Origin: Candidatus Methanosuratincola sp.
GTDB taxonomy: Archaea; Thermoproteota; Methanomethylicia; Methanomethylicales; Methanomethylicaceae
Direction: 5' to 3'
DNA: 64,000 nt
Assembly: GCA_014361455.1 (NCBI GenBank)
Contig: JACIVP010000003.1
Span: 62,001 to 126,000 of the forward strand
In this document: positions 50,831 through 60,388 of the stretch, piece after piece
Layout: the number at the start of each line of letters is the position of its first letter
Position numbering within the stretch: position 1 is the stretch's first letter
Made by a program: the position numbers and the translations under genes
Notes under the pieces: model-generated
What the model was told of the DNA's origin: nothing
The model's database searches: none
The model's input: only the letters and a program-made list of their open reading frames with translations

Positions 50831-51906
50831 CTAAATTTAAAGCGTAGCAGAGCGACAACTCCGCCCAAATTATAGAGCTGAGCGCCTTTTTCGTGTTCAC
50901 TTCCGATGAAAAAAACTTTGCCGCCATATCTCTCTGCAGTCTTGCACAACTCTTCCAGATCCCTCTTCACTGTTATAGGTGCGGTCTTTATCAGACGATC
51001 TGACACCAACAAGGCCTCGACTGCGCCTGCGTTAACACGCCTTTCGACCTCTGAAAGTCCGTATGCGACTAGATTTGGATCTCTTGAAAGCCTTGAGAGC
51101 ACTTCATCAACCAATCTGGAATCTCGTACTATCAGGGTATCGGCCAATATTTTTGAAATGGCACCCCTATTAATCACCTCTCTTACTCCAGGGAAGCCGA
51201 CAGTCGATGTCGACTCTTCAAATATGTTGAGGGTACGATGTTTTTCCTTAAGGTATTTTGCAAGTTCATTTTTTGTGAAGCCTGGACCTGCCAGGACTAC
51301 ATTATGGGGCACGTCCTTCATTACTCTAATCAGCTCATTTTCTATTGAACTGAAGTATTTTGACTTTAAGGAGGTTCGGTCAGAATTTTCCAAGTACTTG
51401 CCAGGCATGTTTGATTTTATCGATACAACCTCATGCACTTTGTAGTCCTTTATCAGGTAAATTGTTGCTTCCTGATCGTCGATGGTCACGACAATTACAT
51501 TCGGTCTTGATTTATTAAGGGCCCTTTCTAGGCGTTCCTCAAAGAATGAAGACCAATTCGCTTTGATTATCCTTAAATGGTCTCTTTGGCCCACAGCAAA
51601 TGAGTGATAAGATCCCAGTATGTTCATATCCTCTGGGGCCGAAACAACTTTGCCCCTGATCCTAAGTTTTCCTGTGAAGCTCTGGATCCCAGTGTCTTCG
51701 ACCATAATGCACATGAAAACTCGCCTTCTCCCTACCCGCTCTTCGACATCCCCCCTCGAAACTTTGATCTCGCGGGTCGTATGCCCGCAAATTTGGTCTC
51801 CAACCTCTATCATGTTGTATAGGTGCCACAGATCATCCTCGTCTTCCACATCTACCTCAACCCACCCCTTTTTCTTGTCTGATTCTATTATACGCACCCT
51901 CAGCAC
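50827..51906 (-). CDS. pelA: Pelota (mRNA surveillance, ribosome rescue)
   Basis: The protein has about 359 residues. The GTG at 51906 (or 51897) is chosen because it aligns with the normal Pelota start and leaves room for the divergent rimI promoter. The three domains of Dom34/Pelota are visible: the Sm-like N-terminal domain (DDLWHLYNMIEVGDQICGHT, then TREIKV), the central domain and the C-terminal eRF1_3 domain (ALLVSDRLIKTAPITV). With aEF1-alpha and ABCE1 it splits stalled ribosomes. Confidence 0.93.
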   Translation of the reverse strand: MLRVRIIESDKKKGWVEVDVEDEDDLWHLYNMIEVGDQICGHTTREIKVSRGDVEERVGRRRVFMCIMVEDTGIQSFTGKLRIRGKVVSAPEDMNILGSYHSFAVGQRDHLRIIKANWSSFFEERLERALNKSRPNVIVVTIDDQEATIYLIKDYKVHEVVSIKSNMPGKYLENSDRTSLKSKYFSSIENELIRVMKDVPHNVVLAGPGFTKNELAKYLKEKHRTLNIFEESTSTVGFPGVREVINRGAISKILADTLIVRDSRLVDEVLSRLSRDPNLVAYGLSEVERRVNAGAVEALLVSDRLIKTAPITVKRDLEELCKTAERYGGKVFFIGSEHEKGAQLYNLGGVVALLRFKFS

Positions 51907-51955
51907 CGTTCCAATAACGATATTTGATGCCCTTTTGAATTTTGCTTGTCCTACT

Positions 51956-52402
51956 ATGTCTGACTTCGGGTACAATATAAGGGATGCCAGGCCGGAGGAA
52001 CTGGACGCGATCCACCAGATCGAATTGAGATCATTTCCAGACCCTTATCCAAGAGGTCTTTTGAAAGCCTTCTTTTTCATACCTGGTTCAATCATAGTTG
52101 CTGAGTCTAAAAACAGGATTGTCGGATACGCAATCGGAGTCATAAGAGAAGATCATCTAGGGCACATAGTCTCGATCGCTGTCGCTGAAAATGAAAGGAG
52201 AAGGGGGATGGGGAGTGCGCTCCTAAAAGGAATCATTACCAAGCTTTCAAGAATGAATGCAAAGAAGCTCGTCTTGGAAGTGAGAAAGTCAAACTATGAA
52301 GCGAAATCACTTTATCAGAAGTTCGGTTTTGAAAAGAAGAAAGAGATTAGAGGGTATTATCAAGACGGGGAGACAGCAGAGGTGATGGAACTCACTTTAT
52401 GA
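51956..52402 (+). CDS. N-terminal acetyltransferase, RimI/Ard1 type
   Basis: The protein has 148 residues from the ATG at 51956. The GNAT acetyl-CoA loop is ENERRRGMGSALL; the preceding strand ends HIVSIAVA, as in archaeal RimI/Ard1. It probably acetylates N-termini of proteins after Met removal. It is divergent from pelA and overlaps the end of dnaG by 11 bases. Confidence 0.9.
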   Translation: MSDFGYNIRDARPEELDAIHQIELRSFPDPYPRGLLKAFFFIPGSIIVAESKNRIVGYAIGVIREDHLGHIVSIAVAENERRRGMGSALLKGIITKLSRMNAKKLVLEVRKSNYEAKSLYQKFGFEKKKEIRGYYQDGETAEVMELTL

Positions 52403-53669
52403 GGTCATCGAATACCATGATTTTTATGTTCTGGGGCCGCTTCGCGATGTTTCCAATCCTCGCCCCTACCAAATAGGAGACCCCCCTACTGTTTGATATG
52501 TCAAGCAAGCGCTGTGTGATAACGCCGTCGAAAATTACTGCGAAGTATTTTATTTCAGAGTTCTGCAGCAGTTCAGCCAACTCTCTTACTGCCACTTTTT
52601 GTTTGACTTCCCAGTTCTCGTCTGTCAGGATCCCCTCAAGACTGCCATGAAGCTCCTTGACCAATGATTGTAACCTCTCCAAGTCAGCCTCGGGGATTTC
52701 TATTTGTGGGGCAGGTTTTTCAGGTTTTTCTGGCGTCACCACTTCGGTCGTTTGTGGTTCAGGCAAGCTTATTACGCGCTCTTCAACTTTAGGTTGTTTC
52801 GTGTGCACTTCAACCTCTGGAGCGCGTTCTCTTTTCTTCTCGCCCATCATTAACAAGTATTGTTCTGCAGGGATTTTGGCGTGCAAGTATTTTGCTATTT
52901 CCTTTCCAGTCAAGTCCTCGACCTCTTTGCCAGGAGGGGCACGAGCCACATAGTCTATGTCAGCAACCTGGAACAGCTCTCTAAGGATCAGTTCCCCTCC
53001 CCGATCGCCATCCACAAAGGCGATAACTGTCTTCTTCTTACTGAGATCCTTGATTGTATCTGGTACGGATGCACCATCCATTCCGATTACGTTCTTGTAA
53101 CCGTGGCGAAGCATATTAACTACATCCGCGCGGCCCTCAGTAACGATTATTGTATCTGATTTATCAATGTCAGGACCACATGGTAAGTTGTCAGGCCCGT
53201 ACTTGCCTATCGCATGAACTCTAACGGACTTCATTATCTCCTCGGAAAGTTCCTTTATTTCAAAGGCACCCTCCGTCTCCCAGTGGACTAATATGTCGCG
53301 TGCTCTGTCGATTATCTTGCGTCTCTTTTCTTCCCGGACATCCTCAATTTTTTTAATCTCAACCCTAGCTGAACAAGGACCCACTTTGTCTATAGTTTCG
53401 ATTGTTGCGGCTATGATAGCAGTTTCAACCCGGTCGAGACTTGAGGGTATCATTACCTCACCGAACGATTTACCAGATTTTGACTCCATGTCGACCTGTA
53501 TTCTGCCAATACGCCCACTTTTCTGGAGTTCCCTCAGATCCAAGTCCTCTCCCAAGAGGCCCTCAGTCTGACCGAATATTGCTCCGATCACATCTGGCTT
53601 GTCGACTACCCCGTCTATCTCAATATTCGCATATATGGTATACTTTGCAGTTGTCGGCGTGCCGCCCAT
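52392..53669 (-). CDS. dnaG: Archaeal DnaG-like protein (exosome-associated)
   Basis: The protein has 425 residues. It has the archaeal DnaG N-terminal domain, a Toprim domain with Glu in VTEGRADVV and the Asp pair in FVDGDRGG (about residues 170-240), a charged Pro/Glu-rich linker near 290-340 and a conserved C-terminal domain. Archaeal DnaG binds Csl4 in the RNA exosome and also has primase activity in some species. It starts at ATG 53669. A zinc ribbon as in bacterial DnaG is absent, as expected. Confidence 0.94.
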   Translation of the reverse strand: MGGTPTTAKYTIYANIEIDGVVDKPDVIGAIFGQTEGLLGEDLDLRELQKSGRIGRIQVDMESKSGKSFGEVMIPSSLDRVETAIIAATIETIDKVGPCSARVEIKKIEDVREEKRRKIIDRARDILVHWETEGAFEIKELSEEIMKSVRVHAIGKYGPDNLPCGPDIDKSDTIIVTEGRADVVNMLRHGYKNVIGMDGASVPDTIKDLSKKKTVIAFVDGDRGGELILRELFQVADIDYVARAPPGKEVEDLTGKEIAKYLHAKIPAEQYLLMMGEKKRERAPEVEVHTKQPKVEERVISLPEPQTTEVVTPEKPEKPAPQIEIPEADLERLQSLVKELHGSLEGILTDENWEVKQKVAVRELAELLQNSEIKYFAVIFDGVITQRLLDISNSRGVSYLVGARIGNIAKRPQNIKIMVFDDLIK

Positions 53670-53825
53670 ATGCCATGCCTCCTAAAAAATCAGGCCGTAC
53701 CTAGACCAAAGGCGGCGGAATTATTGTTACTGAAATAAGTGATCCACATGTTAAACAATACCCCTTATCCATTCTATAATATTGATCAAGTCCATAAAAA
53801 GACAATTCACTTAAAAATCTTACTA

Positions 53826-54884
53826 TCATGAACGGAGATAATTCAACAGCTCGGACGCTTCTTCGTTGTGGCTGAAGTATCCTCTAACAGGCTCTAACAG
53901 AGATATCAGCCCATCGGAAACACCATTTTTTAAGTCAAGGGGGTGCACAAGACCTGCCCGGTAGGATTCGACAAGTTCAGACGGTTTTTCGAATGAGACA
54001 TCGCCACCATATGTGGCAGGCCGTGGTAATTTGAAGGGTTTGCTCCACATCAATATGTATTTGGCAATATCCAAGACGGGATTCATATCCACGATCTTTG
54101 GTGGGCAGTAGGCAGAAGCTATCTTAGAACGGATCTGTTCGGGCAAGTCGTGGATGAATAGGCAGGAATCAGGTTTTGACTTACTCATCTTCACGTCAAT
54201 CATGGCATTTTCATCGTCTGAAATGTCCATTCTGCCACTGCCTTGTAAGGCGGACAGGAGCGGCATGTGCACCGCAACTGGCTTTTTCATGGAATACGCC
54301 TCGGCCACCTCTCTGGCAAGAACGTGGGCTCGCCGCTGATCCATGCCACCTAAACAGAAGTCCAGATCCAAGTAAAAGATGTCCTCAACTTGCATACAGG
54401 GATAGATCAGCTTGGAAAAATCGATCGACGCCTCGTCCTCCTTTCTCCCCATGATCGTTACAGCCCTTTTTATTCTTGAGAGGGAGAGCTTCTTTCCAGT
54501 CCTCAAGATACCCTCCCAGTACTCCCTGTCCTTAATCAGATCTTCTGCTTTTACGATATTCACCCTTGAGAGGTCTACTCCGAGCGCTCTCAACGAATGT
54601 TCAATATATTTGGCGCATGCATGGATTTTTTTGAGATCCCCACCAAATTTGTCATTAATCCAAGCGTGCCAGGTCGCCTCTAAGAGGGTCATCTTGATGC
54701 CGGCTTCCATCATGTCTTTGAACTTGTTTACCCAGATAAGCCACCCTAAATGGAAAAGTCCGGACGGTTCAAACCCGAGGTACCCCTTTGGAGACGAGGA
54801 TGCTTGGAATGCAGCTATTGCATCCTCCCTTGTAATTAGCTCCAGAGAGTTTCTGGCTACCAGCTCGACCCTAGATTCAGCATC
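53826..54884 (-). CDS. tyrS: Tyrosyl-tRNA synthetase
   Basis: The protein has 352 residues from the ATG at 54884. It has the class I motifs HLGWL (in SGLFHLGWL) and KMSKSKPDS, and the tyrosine-binding segment LDLDFCLGGMDQRRAHVLA. These fit the archaeal/eukaryotic TyrRS subclass, distinguished from TrpRS by the binding pocket pattern. The C-terminal part is short, as usual in archaea. A 300-bp gap with a candidate RNA structure separates it from pheT. Confidence 0.9.
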   Translation of the reverse strand, partial: DAESRVELVARNSLELITREDAIAAFQASSSPKGYLGFEPSGLFHLGWLIWVNKFKDMMEAGIKMTLLEATWHAWINDKFGGDLKKIHACAKYIEHSLRALGVDLSRVNIVKAEDLIKDREYWEGILRTGKKLSLSRIKRAVTIMGRKEDEASIDFSKLIYPCMQVEDIFYLDLDFCLGGMDQRRAHVLAREVAEAYSMKKPVAVHMPLLSALQGSGRMDISDDENAMIDVKMSKSKPDSCLFIHDLPEQIRSKIASAYCPPKIVDMNPVLDIAKYILMWSKPFKLPRPATYGGDVSFEKPSELVESYRAGLVHPLDLKNGVSDGLISLLEPVRGYFSHNEEASELLNYLRS

Positions 54885-55059
54885 CATTTCTGCTACCCCG
54901 TCTAGACGGCAGCCGCCGTGTAGCCCGATGCTAACACCCAACCCCATTGAGGGAATTTCCTTCCCACTCGGATGGGCTCTCTACACCGGGCAATGTCCGG
55001 CGGCTACCAATGACCATTAATTTCCGATTGATCTATTTAAGTTGATTCTTGCAAAATTA

Positions 55060-55154
55060 CAGCAGGACTGTTGCGGGTGTGGGTTAGGTCGCACTCATCG
55101 TCGAGCTAACGCTCACCTCGATTGACTCCTTTAACCCGCGCTCTCGTCCTGCTG
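55060..55154. ncRNA. Candidate structured RNA or attenuator between pheT and tyrS
   Basis: CAGCAGGAC (55060-55068) and GTCCTGCTG (55146-55154) are perfect inverse copies. Inside them GCGGGT (55073-55078) pairs with ACCCGC (55134-55139), leaving a small internal loop, and further internal hairpins are possible. The 95-nt structure is GC-rich in an AT-rich gap. It could be a small RNA or an element in the leader of tyrS. No known family is recognised and the strand is not certain. Confidence 0.4.
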
Positions 55155-55190
55155 CGCTCAGCTCCCACTTCATCGCACCATACTATCCGC

Positions 55191-56855
55191 TCAGCCCCGA
55201 AATAAACTTTCCAAGTAGACCAGTTTTGAAAAATCAATCTCCATTGCGACAGCTGGATTAGAGAGGGCAAAATTAACCAAAACTTGTGGATGCACTTCGC
55301 CAAGTATACCGATTTCCGTACCGTTGACACAAATGCTTGCGATCCTCCCATCTATGAAGAGAGTGGACGAAGCCTTCGTGAGTTCGACATTCCCAGAGAG
55401 GTTTTTGAAGAGTGAAAATGCCACGGCCTGAATTTCTTCGAAGCCCACACGATCACCGCTTGCGACTACGCCAAGATGATTCGACATTTTTGGAGTTCCA
55501 TTTTCAATGACCACGACAGAGCCATACTCAAAGATTTTTTGTGGATACTCAACATGTATATTTGCCGACATGAAGTCCAAGAGTTTTGGGAGCAACCGGT
55601 CACGGAGCACCGTGTATTCCGAGGATACAGGCTTCACGACCTCTACAAAGGGGCGCTTGGGCAACTGCGGCTTGTTTACCATCATTTCGCAGTTACTCAG
55701 AACATATGTTGTGACCTCTACAAAGCCCATGCCGATCATCAGGTCCCTGATCCTTGCCCTCAGTCGGCTACCCGTCAGGGGCTTCCCAATCGTGTGAACC
55801 CTTGGAAACGTGGGCTGGACACGGTTAAGACCGTATGCCATCATTATGTCCTCTATTAAGTCGACTTCATGGAGTATATCCACTCGGTATGGCGGAATTT
55901 TTGCCCGTACAACCTCATCCCCGATGGTCTCAGTCCAATACCCCATCCTTTTAAGGAGGGAGGTAATATCGGAGATTGAGAGATCTAAACCCAAAACCTC
56001 CCTTGCCTTCGAGAGAGAGACCTCTTGAAAGTGTTCTGCAAAAATTGGGGTTCTCAAACGCCTGTCTTTGTATCTTACGTCTACATATTGTAACGAACCC
56101 CCCCGCTCTAGAGCGGATGTTATCATTATGTTCAGGCAGATGCTAATCGGTCTCATTTCCAGACCGGTTACATCAATAAACAGGTTAGTTGTCGTTTCGG
56201 ATACTTTGGTATCTTCACTGTTTATGATCGGGGGCATTGACAGAACTTTCCCCCGGGAGTCGATTAAGACCGGGTAATTCTGGCTCTTCGATATTATATT
56301 ACCATACTCCTTTCCCTTAGGAGTAAGCTCCAGTATTTCTCTGCCATCCAATTCCGCAGTATGTTCTAACGGAGTGAAACGGATCTCTTCAGGCGGCCTA
56401 GCTTCGTATACTATAGGTGGAAGGATTTTATCAAGATCATAAACGCCTATAGAAGCTTTCCTCCTGTTGGATCCGTAGGTGTTATGCAGCTTCTCTTGTA
56501 GCTGCATCAACTGCCTCAGTGCCTCATTATTGAGCGACACGCCCCTTACCGCAGCCGATACGATCAGTGGGCGAATGCTCGATACCGATTCAGACACGAT
56601 GAGATCGATAGGTAGGGCAGGATATTTTCCAAAACTGTACAATGAACCGATTCCAAGGTAATTCCTGATAGCTCTTGACACGCCCTCGGCACTGAACAGG
56701 TCGGGCCGGTCAGAGGTCACCTCCACAACCACTTCTTCGTTGGATGTCTCCAGCTCACACTTCACCGCTGTCAAAAGGTCTTCGAGTTCCGAAACAGAGA
56801 GATCTTTCCCTATAAGAGACAAGAGGTCTGATCTGTTTAGAGATATTACTGGCAG
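55191..56855 (-). CDS. pheT: Phenylalanyl-tRNA synthetase beta subunit
   Basis: The protein has about 554 residues with the archaeal PheRS-beta pattern: B1 domain (VEVTSDRPDLFSAEGVSRAI), B3/B4 editing region, B5 domain (DVDLIEDIMMAYGLNRVQPT-like) and the catalytic-like C-terminal domain. The normal N-terminal strand VISLNRSDLL is encoded upstream of the first TTG (56822). The only start there with a ribosome-binding site is CTG at 56855, 3 nt after the pheS stop, with GGTGG about 6 nt ahead. Confidence 0.9.
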   Translation of the reverse strand: MPVISLNRSDLLSLIGKDLSVSELEDLLTAVKCELETSNEEVVVEVTSDRPDLFSAEGVSRAIRNYLGIGSLYSFGKYPALPIDLIVSESVSSIRPLIVSAAVRGVSLNNEALRQLMQLQEKLHNTYGSNRRKASIGVYDLDKILPPIVYEARPPEEIRFTPLEHTAELDGREILELTPKGKEYGNIISKSQNYPVLIDSRGKVLSMPPIINSEDTKVSETTTNLFIDVTGLEMRPISICLNIMITSALERGGSLQYVDVRYKDRRLRTPIFAEHFQEVSLSKAREVLGLDLSISDITSLLKRMGYWTETIGDEVVRAKIPPYRVDILHEVDLIEDIMMAYGLNRVQPTFPRVHTIGKPLTGSRLRARIRDLMIGMGFVEVTTYVLSNCEMMVNKPQLPKRPFVEVVKPVSSEYTVLRDRLLPKLLDFMSANIHVEYPQKIFEYGSVVVIENGTPKMSNHLGVVASGDRVGFEEIQAVAFSLFKNLSGNVELTKASSTLFIDGRIASICVNGTEIGILGEVHPQVLVNFALSNPAVAMEIDFSKLVYLESLFRG

Positions 56856-56858
56856 CGC

Positions 56859-58325
56859 TTACCACCATCCCCAATTTCTAAGCTTGCTCAAGTCGTTTGA
56901 ATGGAGGTCCCGAATGTCATTAATGCCCAGCCGGATCATGGCCAATCGGTCTATACCTATGCCCCAAGCAATTACTGGGAAATCTATCTCAAGCGGACCC
57001 AAGACCTCGGGTCTGAACATCCCAGCACCAAGACACTCTATCCAACCCAACTTCGGGTGTTCAACGTAAGCATCAATGCTTGGCTCCGTGAACGGGTAAT
57101 AGCTTGCTCTGAACTTGATTCTTTTAAATCCCAGCTGTTTCGAAAATTCCTGGAGAATCCCAAGCAGATGCCTTACATTTATTCCTCGATCGCCAATTAT
57201 ACCATCTAGCTGGCAAAATTCTATCATGTGGCGCGAGTCTATTACATCTGGTCTGAAAACCTTAGAGAGGCTGAATGCCTTAACAGGGGGATCCTTATGT
57301 GAGTCGAGGTAACGGACTGAATTGACAGTCATCTGTGACCTCAATAAAGGGCGCTTGGCAACCTCCATGTCCCACTTGTAGTTCCACCCTTTTGAGCCAG
57401 TATTCCCTCCTGACTCATGTACGGATCTCACAGATTCGATTAGCTTAGGGGAGGCGTCTATATCGACTGAGACATTCTTCACTTGGAAGCTGTCGTGAAC
57501 CGCCCGAGCAGGGTGATCCTGAGCCTGGAATAGGACGTCGAAATTCCAGAATTCGGTTTCCACGAATTGGCCCTCTGTCTCTTCAAAGCCCATGCTGAAT
57601 AAGATCGCTTTGACTTCCTCGAGAAACTCAAGATAAGGATGTTTTTTTCCGATCTTGAGCTCAGGAGGAGAAGCGGAAACATCATAAGGACGGAGCGTGA
57701 TCTCTCGCCATTTCCCACTCTTTATGTGTTCCGAAGTCAGAATGCCTACAGCTACTTTGCGGTCATGGTCTGTGCCAGGGACCAACTCGATGACGATTTC
57801 TTTGTGGTCTTTTTTGGTGACTAGTCCTCTGAGGAGCAGATCTCGTAGAAGAGGTTTCTCTTGTTCGTCTGGAGAATATGAATTGTTTTCAATTTTTATC
57901 AGTATAGGATCATAATAGATTGGGACATCTTTCATCAGAATGATCACATTGCCTTCGGGCTTTTTTTCAATTGAAAGTGCCCCAGTTCTCCTCCCCCATC
58001 CAAGGACGGCAGAAACTTCATTTTGTTTCAGGACTTTAGACAACTCCTTTAGAGGGACTGAGCCTCCCTTTTCCCTCAAGAACGCAAGTAACCGGGTCTC
58101 GGGCATTCCTTTTGAAGCACAATATTTCCCCTCATCGGTCAAAAAGAACTTTTCCTGTATGAATTCTGTAATCTTAACATACCCTTTTTGGGCTAATAGG
58201 CTTGAAATCGGGAAGACAGAACTTTCAGGGATCCCCATCTTCCGGGCTATTGCCGAGGAGTCTGCCCTTCCCCCAAGTTCTATAAGTGCATCAAGGAATT
58301 CGGCTTCGGACTGACTGAGAGACAT
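56859..58325 (-). CDS. pheS: Phenylalanyl-tRNA synthetase alpha subunit
   Basis: The protein has 488 residues. N-terminal winged-helix modules (LIELGGRADSSAIARKMGIP) typical of archaeal/eukaryotic PheRS-alpha are followed by the class II catalytic core: motif 2 (SRHMIEFCQLDGIIGDRGIN) and motif 3 (VIAWGIGIDRLAMI), with the Phe-binding residues in QAQDHPAR. It forms an alpha2-beta2 enzyme with PheT, which follows directly. It starts at ATG 58325. Confidence 0.95.
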   Translation of the reverse strand: MSLSQSEAEFLDALIELGGRADSSAIARKMGIPESSVFPISSLLAQKGYVKITEFIQEKFFLTDEGKYCASKGMPETRLLAFLREKGGSVPLKELSKVLKQNEVSAVLGWGRRTGALSIEKKPEGNVIILMKDVPIYYDPILIKIENNSYSPDEQEKPLLRDLLLRGLVTKKDHKEIVIELVPGTDHDRKVAVGILTSEHIKSGKWREITLRPYDVSASPPELKIGKKHPYLEFLEEVKAILFSMGFEETEGQFVETEFWNFDVLFQAQDHPARAVHDSFQVKNVSVDIDASPKLIESVRSVHESGGNTGSKGWNYKWDMEVAKRPLLRSQMTVNSVRYLDSHKDPPVKAFSLSKVFRPDVIDSRHMIEFCQLDGIIGDRGINVRHLLGILQEFSKQLGFKRIKFRASYYPFTEPSIDAYVEHPKLGWIECLGAGMFRPEVLGPLEIDFPVIAWGIGIDRLAMIRLGINDIRDLHSNDLSKLRNWGWW

Positions 58326-58344
58326 TCTGAACGCCTCTTCTGAC

Positions 58345-58815
58345 TCAACCTCTTTTTAACAAACAACCTCTTTCATCTATCTCTTTATTCCTTATCCTTG
58401 AGGAGGAGATCGGCTTGCCATCGCTCGCAAGCTCCAAGCTCTGGACGAAGATTTTCAATGGCGGCATATTCTTTTCGGCTCTTATTCGGTTAGCCGCCTC
58501 TGCATTTTTGAGCGTTTCCTGTGTCACCACAATTCCAGATATACCAGCGTCCTCTAATATCGGACCGAATTCGTCATTCAGTTCAATCAGGCGTGCCCTT
58601 TCAATCAAGTTGTTTGTAATCAGAAAATATTTTACTTTACTGACCCGTTGATTAAAGCCCTGGATCTCCGTTTTGCCCATTTTCCTGGCGAAGGCATCTG
58701 AAGTGATTCCAACTATAACAATATCGCCCAAATCGAATGCCTTAAGCAACAAAGATTCATGTCCCTTGTGGAAATGATCGAAAGTACCTCCCACAGCCAC
58801 GAGCGGCAGTTTCAA
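58345..58815 (-). CDS. coaD: Phosphopantetheine adenylyltransferase (archaeal type)
   Basis: The protein has 156 residues of the nucleotidyltransferase fold. The HxGH motif FDHFHKGHE lies near residue 16 and ISSSRIR near the C-terminus. The archaeal/eukaryotic PPAT form makes dephospho-CoA from 4'-phosphopantetheine. The start is TTG at 58815, 3 bp after the upstream membrane-protein gene. It is 20 bp before pheS. Confidence 0.9.
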   Translation of the reverse strand: MKLPLVAVGGTFDHFHKGHESLLLKAFDLGDIVIVGITSDAFARKMGKTEIQGFNQRVSKVKYFLITNNLIERARLIELNDEFGPILEDAGISGIVVTQETLKNAEAANRIRAEKNMPPLKIFVQSLELASDGKPISSSRIRNKEIDERGCLLKRG

Positions 58816-58818
58816 GCA

Positions 58819-59178
58819 TTATTCCTTCTTATGGGAAATAGAGTATATTGACTTTATGTATGAAGGACCAGAGCATTTTTTGCATTGACCCATATCCTTG
58901 AAGACGTAATCCCCCTGAACAAAGCTTCTTTCTTCGATTTGCCCACAGCTCTTACACGAAATAACGGTAATTACGTTCTCGACTTCTTCTTTAGGAGCGG
59001 ACCTGCCAGGTAGGAAATATACAACCCAAGATGCTGCAAGCAATAATAGCCCAACAACCATGATCATCATACTCGAATCTGCCAACTCTTCGAATAATGA
59101 CACCGATACAAACAGTACGAAAGCGATCAAGGTAAGGGCTATTGAAATGACCGTATTTCTTTGTCGATGGTTTGACAT
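58819..59178 (-). CDS. Small membrane protein with zinc ribbon
   Basis: The protein has about 119 residues from the ATG at 59178 (59187 possible). Two membrane helices (TVISIALTLIAFVLFVSVSL and MMIMVVGLLLLAASWVVYFL) are followed by a cytoplasmic zinc ribbon (SCKSCGQIEE and QCKKCSG). No named family is recognised; similar small proteins are common in archaea. It lies between DUF1512 and coaD genes with gaps of a few bases, hence in one operon. Confidence 0.75.
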   Translation of the reverse strand: MSNHRQRNTVISIALTLIAFVLFVSVSLFEELADSSMMIMVVGLLLLAASWVVYFLPGRSAPKEEVENVITVISCKSCGQIEERSFVQGDYVFKDMGQCKKCSGPSYIKSIYSISHKKE

Positions 59179-59189
59179 TTCAAACACTC

Positions 59190-60272
59190 CTATTGGCCCA
59201 CTCCCATCGTATTTCCGATTCCTGCAACAATTACTGTGTCCCCTTCATTAGTCCGTTCTCTTATTATTTTCTTTACCTTCTCAACAATGAGATCAGATGC
59301 TTCGACGATCTCTTTCTTTATGGTTGTTAATGCCTCTTCCAAGCTCATCTTGCATACGATTGCATCGATCGGTATCTTATATTTCACCGCCACCTCTTCT
59401 ATCTTGTATTTCTCAGGACCTGGGTCGCCTATCGCCGCGCCGACTCCTTCGGCGATCTCACCAGTAGTCTCACCCTCTAACTTTGAGGCGGCATCGACCA
59501 TTATTATGCGACTCACTTTCCCTTCCAAGCTCTCCACAAGTTCCTTGACTGCCTCACCAGGCTTTCCAACGACGCCTCCGGGGCCTTCGGCTTTAAGCGT
59601 AAAGACCTTCCTTTTGTCTATTTCGATCTCGGAATATACGATGTCCTCTGCGATTCTCTTTTGGACAGTGCCAAAGACAAGCTTCGACGCAACAAGAGGT
59701 CCAAGCCCGTCTCCAATAGGTTTGCCCGAGGCAAATGTTTTCTGCGCATTATAGTAGGCCTCTGCTTGCTTCATTATCATTGGCAACTGCATATCAAGCT
59801 GGACGAAGATCATAAGACTCTTTGTTTTCTTGCCTAGAAGTAAGAAATGCCTCACTACTTTGTATATGTAATTCACAGCCGTTGCCGCTTCAAGTATTGC
59901 TTCGACATTCTCCCTTTCAGTCTTTGCCCCTTTTGGAGCAACTTGAGAGACAAACTCTATTGAACGCGAACGCCTCACATCAAGCAGATGCTCCAGCCTT
60001 TTTAGAACACCGAAAGGATCCAGGCTTACGGGCTCTATTGTGAAGAATTCCAAAAACCCAGATATGTCCCCACGTAAGTCTGTGCCTTCTGGGGCGAATC
60101 TCTTGATGCTGTTTATCGCATCCTCCTTGCTCTTTGATGCAAGTTCTTCAAGACGGACGACCGCTTTCTCAACATTCCTCTGGTAGGAATAGAGCTGTAA
60201 CTTCTGATTGAAAGCGATGATCACCGCGAAAAATATCAACATCCATACGATGTTGAGAATTACGGAGGTCAT
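59190..60272 (-). CDS. DUF1512 archaeal membrane-anchored protein
   Basis: The protein has 360 residues from the ATG at 60272; a frame from 60311 is less likely. One N-terminal membrane helix (IVWMLIFFAVIIAFNQKLQL) is followed by a long cytoplasmic region with the DUF1512 pattern (FVQLDMQLPMIMKQAEAYY, then GKPIGDGLGPLVASKL, then IMVDAASKLEGETTGEIAEG). The gene is conserved in archaea without known function. The C-terminal part has a GDTVIVAGIGNTMGVGQ segment suggesting nucleotide or cofactor binding, but this is unproven. Confidence 0.85.
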   Translation of the reverse strand: MTSVILNIVWMLIFFAVIIAFNQKLQLYSYQRNVEKAVVRLEELASKSKEDAINSIKRFAPEGTDLRGDISGFLEFFTIEPVSLDPFGVLKRLEHLLDVRRSRSIEFVSQVAPKGAKTERENVEAILEAATAVNYIYKVVRHFLLLGKKTKSLMIFVQLDMQLPMIMKQAEAYYNAQKTFASGKPIGDGLGPLVASKLVFGTVQKRIAEDIVYSEIEIDKRKVFTLKAEGPGGVVGKPGEAVKELVESLEGKVSRIIMVDAASKLEGETTGEIAEGVGAAIGDPGPEKYKIEEVAVKYKIPIDAIVCKMSLEEALTTIKKEIVEASDLIVEKVKKIIRERTNEGDTVIVAGIGNTMGVGQ

Positions 60273-60388
60273 GTCGCCTCCGCCGAAGAGACCCTGATTA
60301 ATAGGAAGCACGTTCTCACCACAATTTTGTTATTTTTGATAGTCTTCTTGGTTATATTTATTTGGTTTATTTGAGCTTTAGAAGATAA

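Noticed and set aside
51620-51955. N-terminal extension of the acetyltransferase gene to 51620
   Set aside because: The extra 112 codons lie antisense to pelA, are of low quality and precede a normal GNAT start at 51956.
55106-55351. 81-codon frame across the pheT 3' end
   Set aside because: It overlaps the conserved end of pheT in another frame and has no family similarity or ribosome-binding site.
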